Of a stretch of DNA of 64,000 nucleotides, positions 27,163-35,599 are shown in pieces; the stretch's first letter is position 1; the number at the start of each line of letters is the position of its first letter. Under the pieces are notes generated by a model. That model was not told the DNA's origin. It was given only the letters and a program-made list of their open reading frames with translations, and searched no databases. The stretch covers positions 1-64,000 of the forward strand of contig NZ_JAQQPS010000011.1 in the NCBI RefSeq assembly GCF_036688685.1. Direction: 5' to 3'. The translations under genes were made by a program, and so were the position numbers. Source of the stretch: JALYUM01 sp036688685. GTDB taxonomy: Bacteria > Pseudomonadota > Gammaproteobacteria > Burkholderiales > Burkholderiaceae_D.

Positions 27163-27320
27163 CCGCGGTCATACAACGTTGACCGGCACGGAAACGTATC
27201 GCCTGTGGTCAGCGCTGTCGGGGGCAGGTCCGGCAAACTGCCATCGTGGAACTTTGTAAACCATTAAAGGTTCCAAACTGTCGAGTCGCCGGATCAGACC
27301 CTCAAGCCCGCGACTCGGCT

Positions 27321-27866
27321 TCAGTCCCGGAAATCAGGGGAGGCGCAAGCCAACGAAGCAAGCTTCATCCAATAGCGCCGCGCCAGTTGACCTTCGTCGA
27401 AGGTCGTGCGTTCAAAAACGCCACCATTCGATTCGATGACTTTCCAAGATCCGACATTTGCGTCCTTGCAGGTGACAAGGAGGCGAGAAAGTCCGATTTT
27501 TCTTGCTTCTGGCATCGCGAGGGCCAGCATTTTTGTCGCATAACCCTTGCGCCTTTCGCTTGGGCAGATGCCGTAGCCAATGTGGCCACCAGTCTCGATG
27601 AGGTTCGGATGGTTGATGTGGTGGCGAATTTGGATGGCACCGAACAGTTTCGATGATTCGGTATCAGCCAGAAGAAACAAGTGTGCGGGCACGCTTGCCG
27701 GATCCGATGCGGTCGGTTCGCGCTGGACGATCGAAAGGAATTCGTCGAAGTCTTTTCCCGTAAAAAGCTTGCCCGGAGACGTGGGCGATTCGACCTGACG
27801 CCACCGATGAACCATGTCTTCGTAGGCAGCGCGATGTTTTTCGTTTGGAAATTCGAGGATGAGCAT
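27321..27866 (-). CDS. GNAT family N-acetyltransferase
   Basis: The 181-residue protein shows the GNAT core with GGHIGYGICPSERRKGYATKMLALAM (acetyl-CoA loop R-R-K-G-Y-A) and VIESNGGVFERTTF near the end, typical of small-molecule acetyltransferases. The start at 27866 (MLILEFPNEKHRAAYEDMV) is chosen because homology to the fold begins there; the ribosome site is weak, and an in-frame start 105 nt upstream is possible. Codon use and GC are lower than those of the flanking chromosome, as for the next two genes, which suggests acquisition. Confidence 0.85.
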   Translation of the reverse strand: MLILEFPNEKHRAAYEDMVHRWRQVESPTSPGKLFTGKDFDEFLSIVQREPTASDPASVPAHLFLLADTESSKLFGAIQIRHHINHPNLIETGGHIGYGICPSERRKGYATKMLALAMPEARKIGLSRLLVTCKDANVGSWKVIESNGGVFERTTFDEGQLARRYWMKLASLACASPDFRD

Positions 27867-27972
27867 AAGGAAAATTACCGAAAATTGATGCAATTCGCTG
27901 ACCTGAAGAATAACTGCTTGTGGCATGGGTTGTGTAAAAACGCAAAGCAGGGTTGTCTTTGAAAAAGCCACC

Positions 27973-28013
27973 GATAGCCGCGACCGGCCGGAACTGGCCC
28001 AACGCAGACATCC
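27973..28013. repeat. Imperfect dispersed repeat, copy A
   Basis: The minus-strand sequence here (reads GATGTCTGCGTTGGGCCAGT, then CCGGCCGGTCGCGGCTATC) matches copy B at 28494-28535 imperfectly. The copies flank the zinc-ribbon gene. Confidence 0.45.
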
Positions 28014-28050
28014 ACGCTTTGTCAGTGACCGCCTTCGCCACGGATTGCCG

Positions 28051-28377
28051 CTAAAACCTTCGTTTGCGCGTATGCGGCGTAAAAGCAGCTACATGCTCAG
28101 CGACTTCAAATTTGACGGTATGCAACCAAAGTGAGATGCCGGTCACAAATGGCAGTACGAAACCACCGAGAATGATGACAGCGGGCGGCGCGTAGATAAA
28201 ACTGGCGAAAGAAAAAGACAGGGAAAGTGATGCGACGAGGCACAGAATACCCAAGGTCGAAGTGCGCATGCGCAAACCAGTGTTGCAATGGGGGCAATCG
28301 TGCTTCATTCCGCGAATATTTATCAGGGCCCGATAGGTTGGTATGGCGTTGGAGTGACAAGCTGGGCAGTGATACAT
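28051..28377 (-). CDS. Zinc-ribbon membrane protein, hypothetical
   Basis: The 108-residue protein starts MYHCPACHSN and has DCPHC further on, giving two CxxC pairs (Cys 4/7 and about 28/31) that can bind zinc. Two hydrophobic segments follow (about residues 42-62 and 67-88, with GILCLVASLSLSFSFASFIY and VIILGGFVLPFVTGISL), then a basic tail (TPHTRKRRF). The layout, N-terminal zinc ribbon plus two membrane helices, is common among uncharacterised bacterial proteins. Function unknown. It belongs to the block of small minus-strand genes flanked by imperfect repeats. Confidence 0.72.
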   Translation of the reverse strand: MYHCPACHSNAIPTYRALINIRGMKHDCPHCNTGLRMRTSTLGILCLVASLSLSFSFASFIYAPPAVIILGGFVLPFVTGISLWLHTVKFEVAEHVAAFTPHTRKRRF

Positions 28378-28460
28378 CTATTTTCCTTAAAATGATGGAT
28401 ACGCGGAACTTCTGCTTCTGGACGCAAGGACTGCTGCTGGCCGATATCGATCCTTCGTCA

Positions 28461-28486
28461 GGCATAGCATGTTGCTAATGCGAAAA
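28461..28486. repeat. Imperfect repeat with a second copy at 29225
   Basis: GCATAGCATGTTGCTAATGC followed by GAAAAAC matches GCATAACATGTTGCCAAAAC then GAAAAG at 29225-29250. The two copies flank the gene at 28606-29100. Both are next to related TTCTGG-containing sequences (28413 and 29198). Confidence 0.4.
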
Positions 28487-28493
28487 ACACTCT

Positions 28494-28535
28494 GATGACC
28501 GCGACCCGCTGATTTCGACCCAAACCGGACGTACG
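28494..28535. repeat. Imperfect dispersed repeat, copy B
   Basis: GATGACCGCGACCCGCTGAT then TTCGACCCAAACCGGACGT; on the minus strand it aligns with copy A at 27973-28013, with about two thirds of bases matching. Confidence 0.45.
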
Positions 28536-28605
28536 CTTATCGATTCGTTTTGTAAGTGCCGATATCCGCCATGCCGTGTCGCGGGTTCAAACCAATAGCC
28601 CGAAA

Positions 28606-29100
28606 TTAATCTGGCGTAAAATCAGATTTACTGACTTGCAAATAACGAAGGACATCTCTTATTTTTGCGCCGAGCGGACCTTCAATCAAATATGGAATTT
28701 CCCAAGACCTCTGGCCTTTCTTGACGATTCCTATGCATACAATTCCTCTCCCGCCGTTGAAAGTGTCAATTTTTTCGATCTCGGACCACGAGATAAACCA
28801 TTTTTCAGTCTTGAGACCATAGTTGTCAACTACTAATGTCGGCCCCCGATACCATGGCCAGAGTGGGATCCTCGAAAGAAGATCGTAAGTCATTATGCAA
28901 TTCAAGTACGCGATAATTCCGCCAAATACGATATGGCCCTTGCCCCCACCGTCGCGAAACACAAAAAAGACAAACCATGCCATTATCGAAATAAATGGGA
29001 TCATAACGGCGTAAAAGCCCACGCCAGCCTTGAATTCTCGACGCTCATTTGGATTCGACAGGGTATGCCTTTTCAGTGACTTACCGATTCCGTGTTCCAT
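28606..29100 (-). CDS. Hypothetical membrane protein (STM3941-like)
   Basis: The 164-residue protein has two hydrophobic segments (about residues 27-48, VGFYAVMIPFISIMAWFVFF, and 55-78, IVFGGIIAYLNCIMTYDLL) followed by a soluble domain with the pattern PTLVVDNYGLKTEKWFISWSEIEKI, which resembles the pleckstrin-like domain of STM3941-family proteins. The longer upstream frame (to 29439) is an antisense read of the desaturase remnant, so the start at 29100 (MEHGIGKSLKRHTL) is preferred. Function unknown. Confidence 0.65.
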   Translation of the reverse strand: MEHGIGKSLKRHTLSNPNERREFKAGVGFYAVMIPFISIMAWFVFFVFRDGGGKGHIVFGGIIAYLNCIMTYDLLSRIPLWPWYRGPTLVVDNYGLKTEKWFISWSEIEKIDTFNGGRGIVCIGIVKKGQRSWEIPYLIEGPLGAKIRDVLRYLQVSKSDFTPD

Positions 29101-29224
29101 TGATTCACTTTTTATGTACGCTTCAGCACAATGTTCTCTTTCGACGAGTTCACCAGGGCTAGTTTTCAAAATCAATTCAGAAAGCTCAACGTCTGGTTCT
29201 GGCCGAACTCGGCCGTTTGCACCA

Positions 29225-29250
29225 GCATAACATGTTGCCAAAACGAAAAG
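29225..29250. repeat. Imperfect repeat, partner of 28461-28486
   Basis: GCATAACATGTTGCCAAAAC followed by GAAAAG; it abuts the 3' end of the desaturase remnant, whose reading frame runs into it. Confidence 0.4.
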
Positions 29251-29266
29251 TTGGCTTGCTCGCTCC

Positions 29267-29710
29267 GATGCGGCGCAGTACCGCACGGGCCGGCAAGTCT
29301 TCCGGCAAGCGGCAGCGCCACACCATTCCCAGCTTTTCCAGTCCCAGCAATACCCACCAGCCTGGATCCCATTCGCCGGTGTGCAGGCCCAGTTTGGCCG
29401 AGCCGGGAAACGCGTGGTGGTTGTTGTGCCACGACTCACCCATGGTCAGCAGCGACGCGAACCTGACATTGTGTCCCTGTACCGCGGCGCCATCGACGAC
29501 ATGGTGCATGCCGCCATGGTTGTGGGCGAAATGGCCGATCAGCCAGTGGCCGGTTATGGCCGCCGTGATACGGGCACACACGCCCCACATGACGAACGCC
29601 CACCCGCCGGTTAGATACAGCAGCACGGCGAGCGGCAATTGGTGCAGCATCCAGGTGCGTTCGAGCCAGCCATAAAAGCGGTCGGCGGCAATGTCCTCCC
29701 GCAGCGCGAG
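29267..29710 (-). pseudogene. Acyl-CoA desaturase, truncated remnant
   Basis: The minus frame encodes the C-terminal half of a membrane fatty-acid desaturase: REDIAADRFYGWLERTW, GHWLIGHFAHNHGGMHH and the histidine box ESWHNNHHAFPGSA. About 20 residues upstream of MLHQLP the frame meets a TAG (29711-29713) and homology ends, so the first two His boxes and helices are missing. The C-terminal end after LPARAVLRRI runs into the repeat at 29225-29250. Not functional as it stands. Confidence 0.85.
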
Positions 29711-29774
29711 CTACGGCGGCCGATCATTTGTCTTGACGCAGCCGCCTGTCAAGCACGGCACGCGACTTGTATGG

Positions 29775-29865
29775 ACTTGTTGCAATTTTGCTTCTGGCAG
29801 CATCGACTGCTTGGACATGCATGAGCGCAATGGCACAATGTTTATAACCAAACATCACTCGTCGC
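29775..29865 (+). promoter_or_regulatory. Promoter/operator-like repeat, copy 1
   Basis: About 90 nt are repeated almost exactly at 30516-30606, 741 nt downstream with no gaps. It contains the inverted repeat ATGTTT-N6-AAACAT (29838-29855) overlapping a TATAAC -10-like element. Copy 1 precedes the SRPBCC gene by about 175 nt. The space between the repeat and that gene (29866-30038) shows no gene. Confidence 0.6.
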
Positions 29866-30038
29866 TTTGGGCCAGTGTCCACATCCATACACGGTGTCAT
29901 CCAGGGCGACCAACGCCGCCGCGCAAATCGACATTCAATGTTCAGTTCGTGTCGGGCGGTGGGCACTGCCCCCGGCCTGCGCAACCTGCGAATGCCGCCA
30001 CCGACCTTGCCGCAAACCTGACTGACTGAATAGCCGAC

Positions 30039-30494
30039 ATGCCAATACTGGAACGCGCCACCATCATTCCCAATTGCACCCCCGAAGAGGTTTTCGCGTT
30101 TTGCCTTGATGGCGCAAACTTCCCCAAGATATTTCCGGAGCCGGTTCGGCCGGTTGGCAGTGTCAACATTGCCGACCTGCGCATTGAACAAGGACGCGAA
30201 TTCCAGTTCTGGCACTGGATGTTCTGGTGCATTCCAGCCAAGTGGCGGGTGCGCATTGCGGAGGTCAAACCGAATGCGTACTTCATCGACGAGATGCTCA
30301 ACGGACCGATGAAGTCGTTTCGCCACCAGCACATTGTCAGCGCAGTGTCGAACGGTACCCTGTACACCGATCGCGTCACCTATCGTGCCATTGGCGGACG
30401 GCTTGCCGAGTTGCTGCTCGTCGACCGCTACATGGCGCGCATTTTCGACGCCCGCCATCGGAATATGCTGATCTTGCTGAAGAAGGGACAGTGA
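30039..30494 (+). CDS. SRPBCC family protein
   Basis: The 151-residue protein reads MPILERATIIPNCTPEEVFA then FPEPVRPVGSVNIADLRIEQGREFQFWHW and has the START/Bet v1 helix-grip layout: first strand, helix-rich start, a curved sheet (PAKWRVRIAEVKPNAYFIDEM) and a long C-terminal helix (LLLVDRYMARIFDARHRNML). These proteins bind hydrophobic ligands or act in cyclisation. No catalytic residue is evident. It lies between two copies of the promoter-like repeat. Confidence 0.78.
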   Translation: MPILERATIIPNCTPEEVFAFCLDGANFPKIFPEPVRPVGSVNIADLRIEQGREFQFWHWMFWCIPAKWRVRIAEVKPNAYFIDEMLNGPMKSFRHQHIVSAVSNGTLYTDRVTYRAIGGRLAELLLVDRYMARIFDARHRNMLILLKKGQ

Positions 30495-30515
30495 TGCGTC
30501 GCATCGTCAGCATGA

Positions 30516-30606
30516 ACTTGTTGCAATATCGCTGCTGGTGGCGTCGACTGCTTGGTCATGCATGAGCGCAATGGCACAATGTTTATAAGCAAACATCACT
30601 GGTCGA
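30516..30606 (+). promoter_or_regulatory. Promoter/operator-like repeat, copy 2
   Basis: This copy carries ATGTTT-N6-AAACAT at 30579-30596 with TATAAG (30584-30589) inside and lies 11 nt before the start of the large HTH/ATPase regulator. The spacing to a -35 hexamer is poor (CATGAG at 17 nt), so an activator may be needed. It starts 22 nt after the stop of the SRPBCC gene. Confidence 0.6.
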
Positions 30607-30616
30607 CAGGGCCGCA

Positions 30617-33600
30617 ATGACGCACGCAGCAGAATCCAGGTACGACGCGCCCGGCGACGGCAAGGTCGTTCTCAATCAGCACCAGCTCAAAACGCTGCGC
30701 AAACAACTGGGCCTGAGCCAGGACGGATTGGCGCAGCTGTGCATGGCCAGCAAACTGTGTGTCTCGATCGCCTCCATCAAGCGCGCCGAGACCGGCAAAT
30801 CCGTGCTGTACCGTACCGCCAGCCATTTGGCGCGCATCTATCGAACCGGACTCGATGAACTGCTGCTGGCACCGCTGGCAGCGCAGCCTGGTCACGCCGC
30901 TGCGCTGCCCGCCGATGTCGAGCAGCGCAGCGTGCTGGCACTGCAACTGGTGCTCGATGGCACCCTGACGCCGGAACAGACAGGCGCCGTGCGCGCCACA
31001 TTCGAACAGTTCGGCGGCGTCGCGCAAGGCGACGACAGCGCCATCTTCGGCATGCCGCGCGCCTACGGCAGCGACGCCGTGCGCTGCCTGCAGTGCGCGC
31101 TGCACGTGGCCGACAGATTGCAAGGCGAACCTGCCGCGCTGGTGGTGCGCCCGCGCCAATGGCCGCAAACGGCAGAAGACGACGCTGTCAGCCCGCGCGG
31201 ATTGTTGCCGCGCGGGCGCAGTGGCGCAGCGCCCGTGCCGGTGTACGTCGAACGCACCCTCGGCGCCGAACTGGGCGAGCGCTTCGTGTTCGAACCGACC
31301 GGCTACGCGGGCGATGTATGGCGCGTCAGCCACGAGCGCCATGGTTTGCGCACGGCGACCTATCCGCTGATCGGGCGCATGGTCGAAGTACAGCAGTTCA
31401 AGGCCACGCTGGAAACCACGCTGGCCTACCAATATGGCCACATCCTGTACCTGCGCGGCGTGGCCGGCATCGGCAAGAGCCGGCTGTTGCAGGAGTTCAT
31501 CGAGATCGCGCGCCAGAATGCCGTCGTCGCGCATGTGGCGATGGTGCTCGACTTCGGCGTGCGCGGCGACGCCACGCCTCTCGGGCAACTGGTGCGCAGC
31601 CTGCTGGGCCTGCCCGACGGCCCGTTGCAGGAAGCCCAATTGAGCGAGCAGGTCGCCGCATGCCGGCTGCCGATGGACGCGTGCATGCACCTGCGCGCCA
31701 TTCTCGGCATGCCCCAGCCGTTTGAGGCCGCCACCGTGTTCGGCGCGATGGCGCACGCGGCGCGCGCGGCGGCGCAGATCGACGCCGTGCGCGAACTCAT
31801 TTTGCGCTGCGCCGTCGAACGCCCCCAGTTGATCGTGCTGGAAGATATCCACTGGTCATCCCCGGAACTGATCGCGCTGCTGGTCGCGCTGATGCCGGAC
31901 GTGCAGGATGCCCCGGTGATCTGGCTGCTCTCTTCGCGCTTCGAGAACGACCCGCTCGAACACACCCTGCGCCCGTACCTGAACGGCTTGCCAGTGACGA
32001 TGCTCGATCTGTGCACCTTGCGCGCGCAGGATGCGCTGCAGATGGCGCGCCATGCCATCGACGCCGATCCGCAATTCCATGCGCTATGCGTCGCGCGCGC
32101 GCAAGGCAATCCGCTGTTTCTCACCCAGCTGCTGCTGGCCGGCCCCAGCGCCGCCTTGCCCGGCACGCTGAAAAATCTGGTGCAGGCCAAGCTCGATCTG
32201 CTCGCGCCCGAGCAGCGCCGCGGCGTGCGCGTGGCGGCGGCCATCGGCCAGTATTTTTCGCTGTCGTTCTTGCGCGCCGTGCTGCAGGCGCCCGAGCACA
32301 CGGTGTTTGACTGCGTGCGCCAGTTCATCGTGCGCCCGCTGGACCGCGACAATTACGCCTTCGTGCACGACCTGGTCATGCAGGGCATATACGAGGCGAT
32401 CCCGCCGGGCCAGCGCGATGAGATCCACGTGGCGCTGGCCGCCAGCTACGCCAGCATCGACCCTCAGCTGCAGGCTCGCCACCTGTACAAGGCGCACCAC
32501 CCGGATGCGGCGGCGGCCCTGCTGGCCGCCATCGACGCGCAGATGGCGGCGCACCAGTACGCGCAGGCGCTCGACCTGCTCGAGCTGGTCCAGCGCATTG
32601 CCGACCAGCCGGTCGATGCGTACCGCGTGCAGCTGGCCAGCGGGCGCTGCCACGCCAAGATGGGCCAGACCCAGCGCGCCAAAGCGGCTTTCAGCGCAGC
32701 GCTGGACCTGGCACAAGGCCAGCAGCAACGCGTGGCCGCCGTGATCGGCCTGGCGACGGCGCTCAATGTGCTGGAAGACCTGGTGGCCGAAGAGGCGCTG
32801 ATCGACGACGCCCTCGCGGCCGCGCGCGCGGCCGGCGTCGACGATGGCCTGGCCGAGCTGTACTACCTGAAAGGGAATATCTATTTCCCGGCCGGAAATT
32901 TCACCCGCGCGCGCCAGTTGCACGAACTGTCGCAGCGTCATGCGCAGCAGCCGGATACGGCCGCGCGCGCGCTGTCGGGCATCGGCGACTCGTACTATGC
33001 GCAGGGCCGCATCGTCACGGCGCACGGTTATTTTCGCGACTGCCTGGCCCTGTGCGAAGCGCACGGCCTGGCCGATATCGAAGCGTCGAACCGCTTCATG
33101 CTGGGCACCGCGCGCATCTACCTGAACGAAACCGAGGGCGCGCTGACCGATGCGCTGGCGTCGGCCGAACTGGGGCGCAAGGTGGGCAACCGGCGCGCCG
33201 AAATCGTTTCGCGCCTGACGGCCGGCTGGGCGCTGCTGTCGCTCGGGCGCGTGGCGCAGGCGCGCCAGCAGGTGGAGCTGGGACTGGCGACCACTGGCGC
33301 CATCGGCGCCAGTCGCTTCGAACCCTTCCTCAACGAGAGCATGGTGCGCGTGCTGCTGCTGGAAGGGCAGGGCGACGCCGCGTACGCGCTGGCGCTGGCC
33401 AGCTGGGACGCGGTCGAGCGTAACAAGCTGCACAAATTCATCGGGCCGTGGGTGCTGTCGACGCTGGCGCTGGTCGAACCCGACGCAGCAGCCGGCGTGG
33501 CCCGCCTCGCGCAGGCGCAGGCCCTGCTCGACCAGGGCTGCGTGGCCCACAATGCCTATCGATATTATGTGAACGCGATCGAAAGCGGCTTGCTGCATGG

Positions 33601-33835
33601 CCGGGTGGACACCGTGCTGGCGCTGGCCGACCGCTTTGCCGCCAGCGTTGCGCTGGAGGCCAGTCCATGGGCGACGCACCACATTGCGCTGGCGCGTGCC
33701 GGCGCCATGTGGCTCACTGAGCCAACTGCCGCTCCCGCCCTGCGCACAATGGTCGCGCAGGGCGAGGCGCTGGGCCTGGCCTGGGTCATGCCGCTGTGGC
33801 GTGCGCGCCTGGCGTCGCTGCTGGCGTTGTCGTAG
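30617..33835 (+). CDS. HTH / cyclase-like / AAA ATPase / TPR transcriptional regulator
   Basis: The 1072-residue protein has an N-terminal XRE-like helix-turn-helix (about residues 20-82, LRKQLGLSQDGLAQLCMASK), a region resembling a degenerate class III nucleotidyl cyclase domain (about 100-240), a STAND/AAA-type ATPase with P-loop GVAGIGKSR near residue 280 and a Walker-B-like LIVLEDIHW near 410, and a long C-terminal array of TPR helices (about 640-1060). Such proteins (MalT/LAL-like) switch on ATP and ligand binding. The catalytic cyclase residues are not evident. Its target may include the SRPBCC gene, which has the same promoter repeat. The gene ends 50 nt inside the convergent oxidoreductase gene. 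Confidence 0.85.
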   Translation: MTHAAESRYDAPGDGKVVLNQHQLKTLRKQLGLSQDGLAQLCMASKLCVSIASIKRAETGKSVLYRTASHLARIYRTGLDELLLAPLAAQPGHAAALPADVEQRSVLALQLVLDGTLTPEQTGAVRATFEQFGGVAQGDDSAIFGMPRAYGSDAVRCLQCALHVADRLQGEPAALVVRPRQWPQTAEDDAVSPRGLLPRGRSGAAPVPVYVERTLGAELGERFVFEPTGYAGDVWRVSHERHGLRTATYPLIGRMVEVQQFKATLETTLAYQYGHILYLRGVAGIGKSRLLQEFIEIARQNAVVAHVAMVLDFGVRGDATPLGQLVRSLLGLPDGPLQEAQLSEQVAACRLPMDACMHLRAILGMPQPFEAATVFGAMAHAARAAAQIDAVRELILRCAVERPQLIVLEDIHWSSPELIALLVALMPDVQDAPVIWLLSSRFENDPLEHTLRPYLNGLPVTMLDLCTLRAQDALQMARHAIDADPQFHALCVARAQGNPLFLTQLLLAGPSAALPGTLKNLVQAKLDLLAPEQRRGVRVAAAIGQYFSLSFLRAVLQAPEHTVFDCVRQFIVRPLDRDNYAFVHDLVMQGIYEAIPPGQRDEIHVALAASYASIDPQLQARHLYKAHHPDAAAALLAAIDAQMAAHQYAQALDLLELVQRIADQPVDAYRVQLASGRCHAKMGQTQRAKAAFSAALDLAQGQQQRVAAVIGLATALNVLEDLVAEEALIDDALAAARAAGVDDGLAELYYLKGNIYFPAGNFTRARQLHELSQRHAQQPDTAARALSGIGDSYYAQGRIVTAHGYFRDCLALCEAHGLADIEASNRFMLGTARIYLNETEGALTDALASAELGRKVGNRRAEIVSRLTAGWALLSLGRVAQARQQVELGLATTGAIGASRFEPFLNESMVRVLLLEGQGDAAYALALASWDAVERNKLHKFIGPWVLSTLALVEPDAAAGVARLAQAQALLDQGCVAHNAYRYYVNAIESGLLHGRVDTVLALADRFAASVALEASPWATHHIALARAGAMWLTEPTAAPALRTMVAQGEALGLAWVMPLWRARLASLLALS

Positions 33836-35501
33836 CGCGCAGCGCCGGCAGCATCCAGGCGGCGATCCGCTGCGACTGGTCGATGCACTGTTCCTGCAGT
33901 CCCGCGCCGCGCGTCCAGCCGCCGCCGAACAGCAGCGCGCATTCCGGCTTTACGCCCAGGCCGAGGTGGGCCGACACTGCCTTGTTGCAGTGGTCGATGC
34001 TGACCTGGGCGGCCAGGCACGCGGCATCGAGGACGTTGTGCTTGAAGACGGCCCAGGCCTTGTTCGAATACCTGGCGTGCACCGCTTCGACCGGCGCCCG
34101 GTAGCCCGACTGCGGCAGTTCGCCACGCAGCTGGCGCTGGGTGGCGCGCGGCAGGGCGGCATACATGGACGGGTCGACGCGCCCGGTGTCGCGCACCCGG
34201 TCCAGCATGGCGTATTCGGGAATTTCGTCGAGCGACTTGACCATCGAAATGAGGAACAGCGGCAGGCCGGCACGCGAGTACTGCGGGTTGACCGGGTCGT
34301 TCTGGTGCAGGTTCTCGACATAACTCATGCGGTATGGAAAGCTGGTGTCGGTGGCGGGGCGCTGCAGCACATTGTAGGTGCGCCACAGGGCCTGGTCGGC
34401 CGGCAGCTTGCCGGTCCAGGTGTGGCACACGCCGTAGCCGCGCGTGTAGCGCACCTGGTGCAGCACGGCATGGATCTTCTGGCGCCAGCCGCCCATGTTG
34501 TCGTCGAAATGCAGCAGCTTGAGGGTGTCGTCGGCGTGGGTGGCCAGCATGCACAGGTCGTACGCTGTCGGCGCCAGGTGGGGGCCGGACAGCGTAACGC
34601 GGCCCGCTTCCACCTGCACCTGCACCGGGGCTTCGCAGTGGATGGCGAAGCTGACCTGATCGCCGCTGTGCGCCACCAGCCAGGTGCCCAGCGCTTCGAG
34701 CCACTTCTGGGCGCCGTGCTCAAAGTAGCGCCGGTCCGCCGGGGCGGCGTTGCTCCCGCCTTCCTGCAGGAGGTAATACTCGAAGGGTGAGGACAGCGGC
34801 AAGGTGCCCGGGCCGCGCTCGTCGGTAAAATACATGGCGGCGATGCGCGGATAGTAGATCGCGTCGCGCACCGTGGCCAGGCGTTTGCCCAGCTGCGGAT
34901 CCTGCCAGTCGATGGCAATTTTCAGCTGCATCGCGGCCTTGCCCAGCATGGCCGACGGCTGCGCGACACAGGCGTTGAAAAAATTCGCCACCGTGTATTC
35001 CGCCTTGATGGTCGGCAGCAGGTTGATCGCGCTGCGGTGTACCACCTCGATCAGGGGCGCCAGCAGGTGCGCGTCGGCATTGGCCAGCGCGAAGCGGGGA
35101 TTGCTGACGCCGTCGCGCAGCGCGCCATCGTCGGTCAGCGCCAGCGTGCCGGCGGCGTTGAAGTAACTGGTGGTGTCCTGCAGCGGCTTCATGTGCACCA
35201 GGTAGCCGATGTCTTCCATGATGGCTTTCAGTTTGACGTAGGTGGTCAGGTTGACGTCGTTCACGCCCAGATCGGCCCAGCGCAGGTAGGCGTGCGGCTG
35301 GCCGCTGCCGTCGATGTAGTCGCCCAGGTCGACGACGACGGTGTCGGCGTTCCCACCGAGGACGGACTTGCGTTCGAACAGGTCGATCTGCAAGGGGCGG
35401 TCGCCGGGGCGCGCCTGTTTCATCAGCGCGTAGGCAGTGGCGAGGCCGGAAATGCCGCCACCGACGATGGCCAGCCGCAGGGATTCGGTTTGTGTGTGCA
35501 T
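33786..35501 (-). CDS. FAD-dependent oxidoreductase
   Basis: The 571-residue protein opens with a Rossmann FAD/NAD motif (RLAIVGGGISGLATAYALM, GxGxxG) and an acidic end of the second strand (IDLFERKSVLGGNADTV), as in flavin amine oxidase/phytoene desaturase-like enzymes. A C-terminal Rossmann-type region with LLFGGGWTRGAGLQEQCIDQS completes the FAD site. Substrate unknown; some relatives act on fatty acids or carotenoids. The start at 35501 is favoured because a GAAAG site precedes it; an in-frame ATG at 35535 adds 11 residues. It is convergent with the regulator with a 50-nt overlap. Confidence 0.82.
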   Translation of the reverse strand: MHTQTESLRLAIVGGGISGLATAYALMKQARPGDRPLQIDLFERKSVLGGNADTVVVDLGDYIDGSGQPHAYLRWADLGVNDVNLTTYVKLKAIMEDIGYLVHMKPLQDTTSYFNAAGTLALTDDGALRDGVSNPRFALANADAHLLAPLIEVVHRSAINLLPTIKAEYTVANFFNACVAQPSAMLGKAAMQLKIAIDWQDPQLGKRLATVRDAIYYPRIAAMYFTDERGPGTLPLSSPFEYYLLQEGGSNAAPADRRYFEHGAQKWLEALGTWLVAHSGDQVSFAIHCEAPVQVQVEAGRVTLSGPHLAPTAYDLCMLATHADDTLKLLHFDDNMGGWRQKIHAVLHQVRYTRGYGVCHTWTGKLPADQALWRTYNVLQRPATDTSFPYRMSYVENLHQNDPVNPQYSRAGLPLFLISMVKSLDEIPEYAMLDRVRDTGRVDPSMYAALPRATQRQLRGELPQSGYRAPVEAVHARYSNKAWAVFKHNVLDAACLAAQVSIDHCNKAVSAHLGLGVKPECALLFGGGWTRGAGLQEQCIDQSQRIAAWMLPALRATTTPAATPGAHATAA

Positions 35502-35599
35502 CGGCGTGCTTTCAATGATTGTCTGTGAAACCATTTTAGGTGCGCCGCCTTGCGCGAAACCGGGCGCTTGGTGACTGATACTGTACTGATACTGTCGAA

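Noticed and set aside
28606..29439. Longer start for the STM3941-like protein
   Set aside because: The extra N-terminal 113 codons are an antisense/out-of-frame read of the desaturase remnant and repeat.
29691..30029. 112-codon plus frame over the promoter repeat
   Set aside because: It spans the repeat copy and shows no protein features; repeat copy 2 has no matching frame.
32084..33682. 532-codon antisense frame inside the HTH/ATPase/TPR gene
   Set aside because: Shadow of the GC-rich third positions of a clear coding gene.
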